43,710 nucleotides of DNA from assembly GCA_016934415.1 (NCBI GenBank), contig JAFGSW010000030.1:1-43710 (forward strand). The letters run 5' to 3'. Both the position numbers and the translations under genes were made by a program. Source of the stretch: Spirochaetales bacterium (GTDB taxonomy: Bacteria > Spirochaetota > Spirochaetia > SZUA-6 > RPPD01). Of the stretch, positions 1-8,106 are shown in pieces. The notes under the pieces were generated by a model. It was not told the origin of the DNA. It did no database searches and saw only the letters and a program-made list of their open reading frames with translations. The stretch's first letter is position 1, and each line of letters begins with the position of its first letter.

Positions 1-89
1 GACATATAGTTCCCCTTTCCCAAGGAACAGTATGCAGGATGGCGCCACCTGTTTCAATTATGTTGACGTCGCACTAGTACTTATCTCGT

Positions 90-160
90 TTCTTGTCGTG
101 TCCCTCCCTTGCTTGTTTTCCCGGATTCCTGGTTTCCTTATAGCTTTTCCACTTCTTCTG
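90..160. repeat. Partial copy of dispersed purine/pyrimidine repeat (family A)
   Basis: A pyrimidine-rich stretch around 121-144 reads TTCCTGGTTTCCTTATAG. It matches the right halves of the repeats at 4746-4910 and 11116-11296. No matching left half is visible in the first 90 bases. Like the other copies it lies just downstream of a minus-strand gene, here the UPF0316 gene ending at 229. The boundaries are approximate. No gene is recognised in 1-228. Confidence 0.5.
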
Positions 161-228
161 TCCTCTGTGCGGAGACTGTCCCGAGCTCATCGAGGAATGT
201 GCCTCTGTGTCGAACAGCAGCGGTTTTC

Positions 229-801
229 TCACGCGCGGCGGATGCGCTGGTCGAAGCCGTCGTGACTCACCTGGCGGATGTCCTCGATGGCGTAGAAGGC
301 CGACCGGTCGAAGCGGGCGATCCGGTTGGTGAAATCCGCCAACTCGCGGCGCTTGACCACGGCATGCACTACGTGTACGAGGTGGGCGGAGGAACGGGCC
401 TTGTAGAAAGTCGGCCTGTATCCCACCACACGCAGCCGCTTCAGGAAGCTCTCCGGGTTCTTGCGGGTGATGAACCGGATGCTCATGAAGCCGATGGAGA
501 GCTTCTCCTCGAGCCACATGCCGGCGTAGGTGCCGACGGAGTACCCGAGCGCGTAGGCGAAGAGATAGTGCCATTCGGACAGGTGATCGAGAATCGCGGA
601 AATGGCGAGCAGATAAACGATGATCTCCACGAAGCTCACAGCCGCGGACAGTTTCTTGAAGCCCCGCGCCGTAAAAATGAGCCCGATCGTGGAAAGACCG
701 ACGTCAACCACTTTGGCCGTGAAAATGAGAAGCGGAATGACGAGTGCCCGGAAAATCTGCGAATCCAGGATCGATGTAACGTTTGAAACGAAGGAAATCA
801 T
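229..801 (-). CDS. UPF0316 (DUF2179/DUF5698) family membrane protein
   Basis: This 190-residue protein has a hydrophobic N-terminal half with about three membrane segments (roughly 15-37, 50-75 and 83-100) and a soluble C-terminal half of about 85 residues. The layout matches the UPF0316/YebE-like family, in which a DUF5698 membrane part precedes a DUF2179 domain. The motif KVVDVGLSTI in the first helix and the small-residue helix near YALGYSVGTYAGMWLEEKL fit that family. The biochemical role is unknown; a DUF2179 domain is often proposed to bind a nucleotide or other small ligand. The ATG start is supported by AAAGGAG about 7 bases upstream. A promoter and a possible 35-codon leader ORF lie upstream. 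Confidence 0.8.
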   Translation of the reverse strand: MISFVSNVTSILDSQIFRALVIPLLIFTAKVVDVGLSTIGLIFTARGFKKLSAAVSFVEIIVYLLAISAILDHLSEWHYLFAYALGYSVGTYAGMWLEEKLSIGFMSIRFITRKNPESFLKRLRVVGYRPTFYKARSSAHLVHVVHAVVKRRELADFTNRIARFDRSAFYAIEDIRQVSHDGFDQRIRRA

Positions 802-854
802 GTGAGTTCTCCTTTCCGGCGGCGTGGAGAACTCGCATCATTTCCTTCGTCAGA

Positions 855-962
855 TCACCTAAATCGAGTTATTCTCCGTTCGCCAAAGAAAAGCTTTTCA
901 CACACTCTGGAAACACGACGCCAACCGAGCGGGTCGGGATCGCCATCATCTTGAACGTGCAT
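855..962 (-). CDS. Possible short leader ORF upstream of the UPF0316 gene
   Basis: A 35-codon frame begins MHVQDDGDPDP and ends GERRITRFR. It starts with ATG preceded by GCGGAGG at a spacing of about 10 bases. A promoter-like TTGCCG-N17-TATACT lies just upstream at 984-1012. It ends 53 bases before the UPF0316 start. The good ribosome site and position suggest a leader peptide or small protein, but no family is recognised and the frame could be fortuitous. Confidence 0.25.
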   Translation of the reverse strand: MHVQDDGDPDPLGWRRVSRVCEKLFFGERRITRFR

Positions 963-983
963 AGCCTTATACCTCCGCTTATA

Positions 984-1012
984 AGTATATAGCAGAATCC
1001 CCGTTTCGGCAA
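984..1012 (-). promoter_or_regulatory. Putative sigma70 promoter for the UPF0316 transcript
   Basis: On the minus strand, TTGCCG (1012-1007) and TATACT (989-984) are separated by 17 bases. Transcription would begin near 977 and read through the possible leader ORF into the UPF0316 gene. Confidence 0.45.
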
Positions 1013-1029
1013 AGAAGAGTGGCCCCCAC

Positions 1030-1057
1030 TTGACAGCTGAAATCATTCTCCTACAAT
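1030..1057 (+). promoter_or_regulatory. Putative sigma70 promoter for recG-rsmD
   Basis: A consensus TTGACA (1030-1035) is followed after 16 bases by TACAAT (1052-1057). The predicted start near 1064 leaves an untranslated leader of about 90 bases before the recG GTG codon. The 802-1155 gap therefore holds two divergent promoters. Confidence 0.65.
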
Positions 1058-1155
1058 CCGGGTAAGTGGTCGCTCGAAAAGGCCCTTTCTGCCGGTCGCG
1101 TCTTGTTCGGGCGACGTTTTCATAAAAATACGGCGAAGAAAGGCGGCGGGCATCG

Positions 1156-3222
1156 GTGTTCCTGAGAGAAATCACCGGTAAAATCCAGTATCTGAAGGGG
1201 ATCGGGCCCCGCCTCGCCTCCCGGTTCGAGAAACTGGGGGTCGTTACGATCGCCGATCTCCTCCTCCACGCGCCGCGTACCTACGAGGACCGGGGCGAGA
1301 TCACCCCCATCAACCGAACGCCCGGCAAGGAACGCGCCCATGTCATCGCCACGGTGGCGGCGCACGACTACCTCGGCTTCGGCCGGAAACGGACCCTCAA
1401 GGTCTACGTCCGGGATTCGAGCGGCGTCGCCTGCCTCGTCTGTTTCGGCAGGGATTTCCTGGAGCGGGTGTTCGTCATCGGCGGGCGCTTTTTCATCTCC
1501 GGCTCGTTCGTCTACCGGTTCGGCGAAATCCAATGTTCGGCTTTCGACTACCTGCCCGCGCAGGACTATGAAAAGAAAAAGAACAAGGTCTTTCCCCTCT
1601 ACCCGCTCACCGAGGGCTTGTTTCAAAAAACCATCCAAGGCGCGATGGAGCGCGCGCTCGCCGAATACGGTCCCGGCATCGACGACGAGCTTCCGCCCTC
1701 GATCAGGGAGAAATACGGGTTTCCGGCCAAGCGCGACGCCCTCGCCGCCGTTCATTTTCCGGCCGATCAGGCGGCTCTTGACCGCGGCCGCGCGGCGCTC
1801 GTCTACGAAGAGCTCTTCTACCTGGAGATCACCATCCTCCGCGCCGCCCTGCTCCGGAAGACGAAGCGCCCGGCTCGCCGGTCGATCGTCTTCGACTTGA
1901 AGAAGCGCCTTCTCGCGCGCCTCCCCTTCCGGTTGACCGCAGACCAGGAACGGGCGATATCCGAGATCGAGCGCGACCTCTTTTCCGACCTTCCCCTCTA
2001 CCGCCTCCTCCAGGGGGACGTGGGCTCGGGCAAGACGCTCGTCGCCCTGATCGCCGCCCTGGACGCGATCGAGTCCGGTGACCAGGCCGTCTTCATGGCG
2101 CCCACCGAGCTCCTCGCCCGGCAGCACGCCGAGACGGCCGCTTCGCTTGTCGAGCCCCTGGGGGTGCGCATCGCCCTGCTCGTCGGAAGCCTGGAACAAA
2201 GCGCGCGCGACCGCCTCCGCGCCTCGCTGCGCGCGGGCGAAATCGACCTCCTCGTCGGCACCCACGCCCTCTTCTCCGGAGACGTCGAGTACAAGCGTCT
2301 GGGCCTGGCGATCATCGACGAGCAGCACCGCTTCGGCGTGCTGCAGCGCAAGGCCCTGGCCGGGAAAGGCGCCGTCCCCGATCTCCTCCTCATGACCGCC
2401 ACGCCCATCCCGCGCAGTCTGGCGCTCACCGCCTTCGGCGATCTGGACTCGACCCTGATCAAAACCAAACCGCCCGGCCGCATGAAGGTCATCACCCACC
2501 TCACCCGCGAGGGAAACGAGGCCAAGGTCTACGAGCGCGTCCGCGCCGAGCTCGCCGCGGGACGCCAGGCGTATTTCGTCTATCCGCTCATCGAGGAATC
2601 GGAAAAGATCGATTTAAAGAACGCGATCGACATGTACGAAAATCTGGCGCGCTCGGTGTTCCCGGAATTCCGTTTCGGCCTCATTCACTCGCGGGTGAGC
2701 GAGGAGGAGAAGCGCGAGACGATGGAGAAGTTCGTGCGGGGTGAAATCGACGCCCTCGTCGCCACGAGCGTGGTGGAGGTGGGGGTGGACGTGCCCAATG
2801 CCACCGCTCTCGTGGTGGAACACGCCGAGCGCTTCGGACTTTCGGCCCTGCACCAGCTGCGCGGCCGGGTGGGACGAAGCGCGCGCCAGTCGTATTCTTT
2901 TCTCGTCTACGGCCGGACGCTCACCCCGGATGCCGTGCGCCGGTTGAAGATCATGCTTTCTACCGACGACGGGTTCGCCGTTGCCGAAGAGGACCTGAAG
3001 ATCCGCGGCCCGGGCGCGCTCCTGGGCGTGATGCAGTCGGGCTTCCTGAGCCTCTCCTTCGCCGATCTTATCCGGGACGCGGACGTCCTCCTGCGCGCGA
3101 AGGCCGACGCCGCCGCCCTCCTCTCCGACGATCCCGGTCTCCTCTCGGCCGACACCGGAGTCGTGCGGGAAGTGCTCGAGCGCGTTCCGCCGTTCCCGGC
3201 GGATTTTCTGGAAACGGGGTAA
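1156..3222 (+). CDS. recG: ATP-dependent DNA helicase RecG
   Basis: RecG remodels stalled replication forks and branch-migrates Holliday junctions. The 688-residue product is of normal RecG length. The N-terminal wedge region carries a helix-hairpin-helix-like stretch (LKGIGPRLASRFEKLGV, about 12-28) and an OB fold (about 60-145). Helicase motif I is GDVGSGKT near 285-293, the DEQHRFG box is near 386-392, TATPIPRSLAL (motif III) follows, and motif VI is HQLRGRVGRSARQS near 565-578. The GTG start is the first codon that gives the expected N terminus; no strong ribosome site is visible. rsmD follows after three bases, so the two are probably one operon driven from 1030-1057. Confidence 0.96.
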   Translation: MFLREITGKIQYLKGIGPRLASRFEKLGVVTIADLLLHAPRTYEDRGEITPINRTPGKERAHVIATVAAHDYLGFGRKRTLKVYVRDSSGVACLVCFGRDFLERVFVIGGRFFISGSFVYRFGEIQCSAFDYLPAQDYEKKKNKVFPLYPLTEGLFQKTIQGAMERALAEYGPGIDDELPPSIREKYGFPAKRDALAAVHFPADQAALDRGRAALVYEELFYLEITILRAALLRKTKRPARRSIVFDLKKRLLARLPFRLTADQERAISEIERDLFSDLPLYRLLQGDVGSGKTLVALIAALDAIESGDQAVFMAPTELLARQHAETAASLVEPLGVRIALLVGSLEQSARDRLRASLRAGEIDLLVGTHALFSGDVEYKRLGLAIIDEQHRFGVLQRKALAGKGAVPDLLLMTATPIPRSLALTAFGDLDSTLIKTKPPGRMKVITHLTREGNEAKVYERVRAELAAGRQAYFVYPLIEESEKIDLKNAIDMYENLARSVFPEFRFGLIHSRVSEEEKRETMEKFVRGEIDALVATSVVEVGVDVPNATALVVEHAERFGLSALHQLRGRVGRSARQSYSFLVYGRTLTPDAVRRLKIMLSTDDGFAVAEEDLKIRGPGALLGVMQSGFLSLSFADLIRDADVLLRAKADAAALLSDDPGLLSADTGVVREVLERVPPFPADFLETG

Positions 3223-3225
3223 AGC

Positions 3226-3774
3226 GTGAGAATCACCGGAGGCGTCTATAAAGGCCGGAACATCGTGTGCCCGCCGGGAGAAATACGGCCGGCCATGGAC
3301 CGGATGAGGGAGAGCGTGTTCGCCGTGCTCGGCGACCTCACGGACCGTTCCTTCCTGGACCTGTTTTCCGGTTCCGGAGTCGTCGGCATTGAAGCCGCCT
3401 CGCGCGGCGCCTGGCCGGTGGTGCTCGTGGAAAAGGACGCGCGCAAAATCGGAACGCTCAAGCGCAACGTCTCGTTCGTCACGAACCCAGTGGAGGTACG
3501 GCTTTCGCCCGCGGAGCGTTATGTGAAAAAAGCCGGCCGTTCCTTCGATTGTATCTTCCTGGATCCGCCTTTCCGTTATCCGGCCAAGGCCGCGCTTTTC
3601 TCCCTCATCGCCGCCCACGGCGTGCTCTCCGAAGACGGCTTGATTCTTATCCACCTGCCGAAAGCGGAGGCCCGGGATTTGACGGTGACCGATTTCGAGC
3701 TGCGCGACGAGCGCCGCTACGGCAACTCGCACGTTATTTTTTACGGGAAGAAAGCGGTTTCGTTTCGCGGGTGA
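3226..3774 (+). CDS. rsmD: 16S rRNA (guanine-966 N2) methyltransferase RsmD
   Basis: RsmD methylates G966 of 16S rRNA during 30S assembly, using S-adenosylmethionine. The 182-residue product has the family N terminus MRITGGVYKGR, the conserved RPAMDRMRESVF segment at 21-32, the SAM-binding loop DLFSGSGVVGIEA at 45-57, and the catalytic tetrapeptide as DPPF at 113-116. The start is GTG, three bases after the recG stop, which suggests coupled translation. In many genomes rsmD is followed by coaD; here it is not. Confidence 0.93.
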   Translation: MRITGGVYKGRNIVCPPGEIRPAMDRMRESVFAVLGDLTDRSFLDLFSGSGVVGIEAASRGAWPVVLVEKDARKIGTLKRNVSFVTNPVEVRLSPAERYVKKAGRSFDCIFLDPPFRYPAKAALFSLIAAHGVLSEDGLILIHLPKAEARDLTVTDFELRDERRYGNSHVIFYGKKAVSFRG

Positions 3775-3782
3775 CGGGGAAG

Positions 3783-3938
3783 CTACCTGTCTATCAAATC
3801 CAGCCAAGTGGCGTACTGGACGCCGAGGGAATCAAGCTCCTCGTCCGATACGGTTGGGAAGGATTGTCGGCTTCGTTCTCTTTTTTGGATCTCGGTTAGA
3901 TCCAGGTAGACCACCTGTTTCCTTTCGCTTTTCTCCAT
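3783..3938 (-). CDS. Small hypothetical protein (51 aa)
   Basis: An intact frame starting MEKSERKQVVYLDL and ending YATWLDLIDR fills much of the gap between rsmD and efp. It is hydrophilic, acidic at the C terminus and free of low-complexity runs, so it looks more like a real small protein than chance. A GAGGG element lies about 8 bases upstream of the ATG. No family is recognised; its size would suit an antitoxin-like or regulatory peptide, but there is no partner gene. The rest of this gap, 3939-4074, is AT-rich with a weak GCG/CGC hairpin near 3992-4005 that could help end efp transcription. Confidence 0.45.
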   Translation of the reverse strand: MEKSERKQVVYLDLTEIQKRERSRQSFPTVSDEELDSLGVQYATWLDLIDR

Positions 3939-4074
3939 GCCTCTAGCCCTCTAAAAAAAGATTTTCTATGCCTTCTTACCAAAAAATATAGCGCGTTTTG
4001 CGCAAAAAACTAACGGGCGCGGATTTTTTGGAGAGACGGCAACCTCAGGCGAAGAGCTGCGAAATGCCGCGATA

Positions 4075-4638
4075 TCAGTCGGTGACCCGCTCCACGTAAT
4101 CCATGGTTTCGGTGTTGATGCGGACCTTGTCGCCCTGCTTGATAAAAAGCGGAACACGGACGACCAGTCCCGTCTCCAGAGTGACCGGTTTGGTGCTTCC
4201 ACTGACCGTGTCTCCCTTAATGGCGTTCTGCGCTTCCGTGACCGCAAAGACCATTTTATAGGGAATGACGATGTTGATCGGCTGGTTTTCCCAGATCACC
4301 ACCTGGTAGACTTCACCTTCCTTCAGAAAACCTTTTTTATCGTCCAGCCCGTGCTTGGGCACTTCGAGTTGTTCGTAGGTTTTGGTATCCATAAAATGGA
4401 AGAATTGGTCGTCCGAGTACAAATATTGGGAATACTTGTTGTCGACCTGGGCATCCTCAACAGATTCCTGGGTCTTTGTGGTCTGCGTGAGAACCGATCC
4501 TGTTTTCAGGTTTTTCATCTTCAAGCGCACGAAGGCCGAGCCCTTGCCGGGATTCACGAATTCCCTCTCGACAACTTCATACGGATCGTTCTTGATTAAC
4601 AGAAATGTGCCTTTCGCTATTTCTCCTGCCCTGATCAT
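4075..4638 (-). CDS. efp: Translation elongation factor P
   Basis: EF-P binds between the P and E sites and relieves stalling at polyproline stretches. The 187-residue product has the three EF-P beta-barrel domains and is of normal length. The modified residue is Lys32 in the loop NPGKGSAF, corresponding to Lys34 of the E. coli protein. A lysine there fits with the epmA gene just upstream. The ATG at 4638 is preferred over a TTG at 4650 because GAGG lies about 6 bases before it. A consensus promoter is at 4689-4716. Confidence 0.95.
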   Translation of the reverse strand: MIRAGEIAKGTFLLIKNDPYEVVEREFVNPGKGSAFVRLKMKNLKTGSVLTQTTKTQESVEDAQVDNKYSQYLYSDDQFFHFMDTKTYEQLEVPKHGLDDKKGFLKEGEVYQVVIWENQPINIVIPYKMVFAVTEAQNAIKGDTVSGSTKPVTLETGLVVRVPLFIKQGDKVRINTETMDYVERVTD

Positions 4639-4688
4639 ACCTGTCCTCAATTGTATTGGAATATAGGTTCGAAAAAAAATCAGGTACC

Positions 4689-4716
4689 ATTATATTTTTC
4701 TTGAATCAACTGTCAA
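4689..4716 (-). promoter_or_regulatory. Consensus sigma70 promoter for efp
   Basis: On the minus strand TTGACA (4716-4711) and TATAAT (4694-4689) are perfect consensus hexamers separated by 16 bases. The predicted start near 4682 gives a leader of about 44 bases. This implies strong constitutive expression of efp, independent of epmA. Confidence 0.8.
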
Positions 4717-4745
4717 GGGGCCGAGGAGAAGCCGGGAAGAAGAGG

Positions 4746-4910
4746 GAATTAATGAGGAAACCAGGAAGGAGAAAAGGAGAAAGAAAATAAAGTAAAAAAT
4801 ATGTTAACTAAATTTTTATGATCAACCATTATACAATTGATCCAGCTTCTCTAAATTTTCTATTTTCCTCTTTTCTTGGTTTCCTCCCTTCTTGGCTTCC
4901 TTAGAAATCC
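4746..4910. repeat. Dispersed palindromic repeat, family A (copy 2)
   Basis: The left end GAATTAATGAGGAA and the right end (minus strand GGATTTCTAAGGAA) are imperfect terminal inverted repeats. Each differs at two of 14 positions from the perfect ends of the copy at 11116-11296. Internally a purine-rich arm (AGGAAACCAGGAAGGAG) faces a pyrimidine-rich arm (CTTGGTTTCCTCCCTTC), so the DNA can form a long imperfect hairpin. It begins 13 bases beyond the 3' end of epmA. No coding capacity is seen. Confidence 0.65.
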
Positions 4911-4923
4911 TTTCCGGGTTCCC

Positions 4924-5928
4924 TCAGCTGCGGTCGGTGTACCAGGCGAAGGGGATGACCTCCTGTATTTTCTCCTTCCCGAGCAGCACCATGAGCAGGC
5001 GGTCGAAACCGAGCGCGTTGCCGGATGAGGCGGGCATATCCGCGGCCATGATCCTCGCGAGATCCCCGTCCGGCGGGTGCGGGGTGTGCGCAACTCGTTT
5101 CTTCTCCCCCTCCTCCCTGAAAAAACTCGCGATCCGGGAACGATCTCGTTCCTCCGTATAGCAGTTGGCGATTTCAATTCCTCCGATGTAAAGCTCCCAC
5201 CGTTCGGCGTACATCCCGCCCGGCCGTACGAGCGCGAGAGTCGGCAGCGCGGCCGGGTAATCGAGGATGAAGAGCGGCCGGCCGGCCGGAAGCCGGGGCT
5301 CGACGGCCTGCAGGAAAACCTTGTGAAACAGGCTCTCCCACGAATCCGCGGACGAGACGGCCGATCCCAGGCCGGCGGCCGCATCAGCCAGCGCTTCGCG
5401 TTCGAACAGGGCCTCCAGGTCGAGCCCGGCGGTTTCGCTGAAGGCCTCGCGCATCGTGAGTCTTCGGAAAGGCGGTGAAAGGTCGACCGTTCGGCCGCGT
5501 ACGGTCACGGTGCCGCCAATCCCGAGCGACTGGCGGAGGAAATCGAAATACTCCTCCTGAAGCGCAAGCGAATCGAGGTAGCCGGCGCCCGCCGTGTACC
5601 ACTCAAGCATGGTGAACTCGGGATGGTGGATGCCGGTGGGCGGCTCGCCGTTGCGAAAGCACTTCGTGATCTGGAAGACGTCTCCGCTCCCCTGCGCCAG
5701 GAGACGCTTCATGTAGACTTCGGGCGATGGAATCAAATAGAGCGGCCGAGGTCGGCCGAAATGGTCTCGGAATTCGACCGCCGACACCTCGATGGTCGAT
5801 TCGGGGATGAGGGCGGGTGCGAGGAACGGGGTGTCTATTTCCGCGTATCCCCGGTCCCAGAAAAATTCCCGGGTGGCGCGCAGAGCGGCGGCGCGAGTAC
5901 GGAAGGTGGTGAGTGAAGTGGAGTTCAC
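4924..5928 (-). CDS. epmA: EF-P--(R)-beta-lysine / lysine ligase EpmA (PoxA/GenX), LysRS-like
   Basis: EpmA is a truncated class II lysyl-tRNA synthetase paralogue that attaches lysine or beta-lysine to EF-P instead of tRNA. The 334-residue product consists of the catalytic core alone, with no anticodon-binding OB domain, which is the family hallmark. Class II motif 2 is seen as CFRNGE and HHPEFTMLEWY (90-111), and motif 3 as GNALGFDRLLM near the C terminus. The GTG at 5928 is used as the start; an ATG two bases upstream is out of frame. The gene lies upstream of efp on the same strand. The EpmB aminomutase is not in this window, so which lysine isomer is used cannot be told. Confidence 0.9.
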   Translation of the reverse strand: MNSTSLTTFRTRAAALRATREFFWDRGYAEIDTPFLAPALIPESTIEVSAVEFRDHFGRPRPLYLIPSPEVYMKRLLAQGSGDVFQITKCFRNGEPPTGIHHPEFTMLEWYTAGAGYLDSLALQEEYFDFLRQSLGIGGTVTVRGRTVDLSPPFRRLTMREAFSETAGLDLEALFEREALADAAAGLGSAVSSADSWESLFHKVFLQAVEPRLPAGRPLFILDYPAALPTLALVRPGGMYAERWELYIGGIEIANCYTEERDRSRIASFFREEGEKKRVAHTPHPPDGDLARIMAADMPASSGNALGFDRLLMVLLGKEKIQEVIPFAWYTDRS

Positions 5929-5955
5929 ATCGCAGTTGTACCGGAAACCTGACGT

Positions 5956-6888
5956 TTAATCAATGATAACGACGATTTTCCCCTGCCGCAAAAGTTCGCG
6001 GTTGGCCTCGTTTGCGAGCAGCATGCGGGCCGCTTCCTCGGAGATGACGAGATCGCTGTCGTAGGTTCCGTACACCGCGAACGCGGTGACGGTGAGCGGA
6101 TCGACTCCGGCGCGCGCGGCGTACGCGCTTTTTTCGATCGAGCGGACGAAGCCGACCATACCCCGGGCAAGGAGCGCCTGCGGATCGACCATGGTCATGT
6201 CGAGCACGGGCTCGATGGTCTGTCGAGATGAAAGGTAAAAAAGGCGAGGGAAAAGCGCCGGACGATAAGGATACATCGCCTCGTTGCCTTTCCCGAAGGA
6301 GATGTTTTTACCGCGGGCGTCGATTACCAGGCCCGTGAAAACCCGCGTGGCGTAATACCCGGGCGAGGCCGGCAATGGACGGGGGGTATCACCGGCGACG
6401 AAAGAGTCGGTGAGGCCATGGGCCCCGTAAAACGGGTACTCATGTACGACGGTAAGGGATTTGAAATCCTCGGACACGGTGGACCGGGTTATGGTTCCCG
6501 CCGCGGAGAGCGCGGGGAGGGCCGCCATCACGCGCCGCACGCGGGGATCAGGTTCGGGATCGGCGAGGAATTCGCCCACTGTTTGCGACGAGCGGAGTGT
6601 CAGCGCGTAAAGCGCGTCCAGGAAAAGATCGCTCAGGGCCTCCCGCACGCGCTCTTCCGCCGCCCTTCGCGCTTCGGGGAATTGATAGCGGTCAAGATCG
6701 AGCCGAATTGTGATTTCCAATCGTAATATCGCGTTTCCCCAATCCGGTCCGCTTTTCACCCGAATGCCGCCATCCTGGGCGAGAACGCCGCTATCGGCGA
6801 AGCCGCCGCTTTCAGCGAAGCCGCCGCTCTGGGCGGATGCGCACAGCGCGCCCAAGAAGAACGCGATCACCGGCGCGATTCTCTTCAT
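5956..6888 (-). CDS. Exported protein of unknown function with hexapeptide repeat
   Basis: The 310-residue precursor begins MKRIAPVIAFFLGALCASA, a clear signal peptide probably cut after ASA. Next come three hexapeptide-like units (SGGFAE, SGGFAD, SGVLAQ) encoded by an 18-base tandem repeat. The rest contains a segment like GLVIDARGKN and a late block TAFAVYGTYDSDLVISEEAARML. These resemble periplasmic LPP20/FlgT-type proteins, but the match is weak. The start is chosen because it opens the signal peptide and has AAGGAG about 9 bases upstream. It may share a transcript with the lipoprotein gene 141 bases upstream. Confidence 0.7.
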   Translation of the reverse strand: MKRIAPVIAFFLGALCASAQSGGFAESGGFADSGVLAQDGGIRVKSGPDWGNAILRLEITIRLDLDRYQFPEARRAAEERVREALSDLFLDALYALTLRSSQTVGEFLADPEPDPRVRRVMAALPALSAAGTITRSTVSEDFKSLTVVHEYPFYGAHGLTDSFVAGDTPRPLPASPGYYATRVFTGLVIDARGKNISFGKGNEAMYPYRPALFPRLFYLSSRQTIEPVLDMTMVDPQALLARGMVGFVRSIEKSAYAARAGVDPLTVTAFAVYGTYDSDLVISEEAARMLLANEANRELLRQGKIVVIID

Positions 6889-7029
6889 CACTCGAGACTC
6901 CTTCTTTTTACTCATCGGCCGTTCGGAGGGCATTATTGAGTCGGTACGGCGAATCGAAGAACCGCAGATATCATCTGCGTGGCTCAACTTTCTTGGTGAT
7001 AGATTGCGTCAATGAAAATCAATACCCGA

Positions 7030-8106
7030 TTATAACTTCTCCCCGAAATAGATGCCCGCCCATTCCCAGCCGCCGTTGATCTCCGGATCGGCCGGAAAAT
7101 CGACTTTCCGGAAATAGAAGTACCACGTGGGATGGATCCGGAACGCCCAATTGTCCGTGCGCAGGTACGCCTCCCGGGCGTTGGAGTCGATATCGAGCTT
7201 TTGATCGACCGAGACGTTCGAATGGAGCAAGAAGGTTCCGATGTAATTGGTCAGAGAGGCCTCGGTGAAAACGTTGAGCGAATCGTCCTTGATTTGCTCC
7301 CAGGTAAGCGTAAAAAAATAACCGTTGGCGCGGCAGGCCTTCAGCTCGCGGACATCCTTTCGCTCGATAGCCTGGCGGATGATATTCACCAGCTCGTTCA
7401 AGTCCTGGCGCACCCAGGCGGCCTTGCCCTCGTACAGCACGAGTTTTTCCTTGACCCGGGAGACGGCGTTGGGAAAGCCGGGAATGGTCGTAGTAGGCGA
7501 CGCGAGAAATTGCCGATAGGCCGTGAAGGCGTGTGCGTAATCGCCGACCTCTTCATAGGCGCGGGCTAGGGAAAAATAGGTTGCGCCGACGTCGATCGAC
7601 CGGGGAAAACGTTCGAGCAGTTTCAGGTACGCGTGGATTTTCTCCTCCGGCCGCGCGCTTAAAGCCGCGATGTGCTGCAGGCAGTATTTATGGACGTATT
7701 CGCCCGCAAAAAACAAGTCTTCGTAGGCGGCGAGAACTTTCTCGTAGTAGTGTACGGCGAAGAGCGGGGCGCCGAGTTTCTCGTATGTCTGCGCGACCAC
7801 CGCCAGATAGTATCCGTTGAACTGGTCATCCGGAAAACGTCCGGCGATATACGTCAGGTAGAGTATTTTTTCCTGCTCCCGTCCCGAGGTGTTGTACAAC
7901 TCGATGATCTGCTTGTTGACGATGAAGCGTTCCCGCGTCCGTTCCGGAGTCTTGTATTTCTCAATCAGTCCGAAGAGGTCTTCAAGCTGCGAGCTGCGGC
8001 CGACGGTTCCCAGCGAGAATGGATCAAACTCACGGTGACACGCCGTCAAGACGAGCGCCCAGCACGCGACGACGAGAAGAACAAGGACACGGCGCACTAT
8101 GTTCAT
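7030..8106 (-). CDS. TPR-type outer or inner membrane lipoprotein
   Basis: The 358-residue product starts MNIVRRVLVLLVVACWALVL and has a lipobox ending in LTAC, so Cys23 should be lipidated. The region from about 70 to 220 is helical, with repeated patterns of aromatic and alanine residues (FAVHYYEKVLAAYEDL, TYFSLARAYEEVGDYAHAFTAYRQ) typical of tetratricopeptide repeats. The C-terminal 100 residues form a separate beta-rich-looking domain (DNWAFRIHPTWYFYFRK). TPR lipoproteins usually scaffold envelope complexes; the partner is unknown. No clear ribosome site is seen. A much longer frame on this strand running to 9714 is only the shadow of icd. Confidence 0.8.
   Translation of the reverse strand: MNIVRRVLVLLVVACWALVLTACHREFDPFSLGTVGRSSQLEDLFGLIEKYKTPERTRERFIVNKQIIELYNTSGREQEKILYLTYIAGRFPDDQFNGYYLAVVAQTYEKLGAPLFAVHYYEKVLAAYEDLFFAGEYVHKYCLQHIAALSARPEEKIHAYLKLLERFPRSIDVGATYFSLARAYEEVGDYAHAFTAYRQFLASPTTTIPGFPNAVSRVKEKLVLYEGKAAWVRQDLNELVNIIRQAIERKDVRELKACRANGYFFTLTWEQIKDDSLNVFTEASLTNYIGTFLLHSNVSVDQKLDIDSNAREAYLRTDNWAFRIHPTWYFYFRKVDFPADPEINGGWEWAGIYFGEKL

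Noticed and set aside
1120-2499. 459-codon minus-strand frame across recG
   Set aside because: It lies antisense to the well-supported recG. Its composition (Gly, Glu, Arg, Asp rich, no domain) is that of a GC-driven shadow frame.
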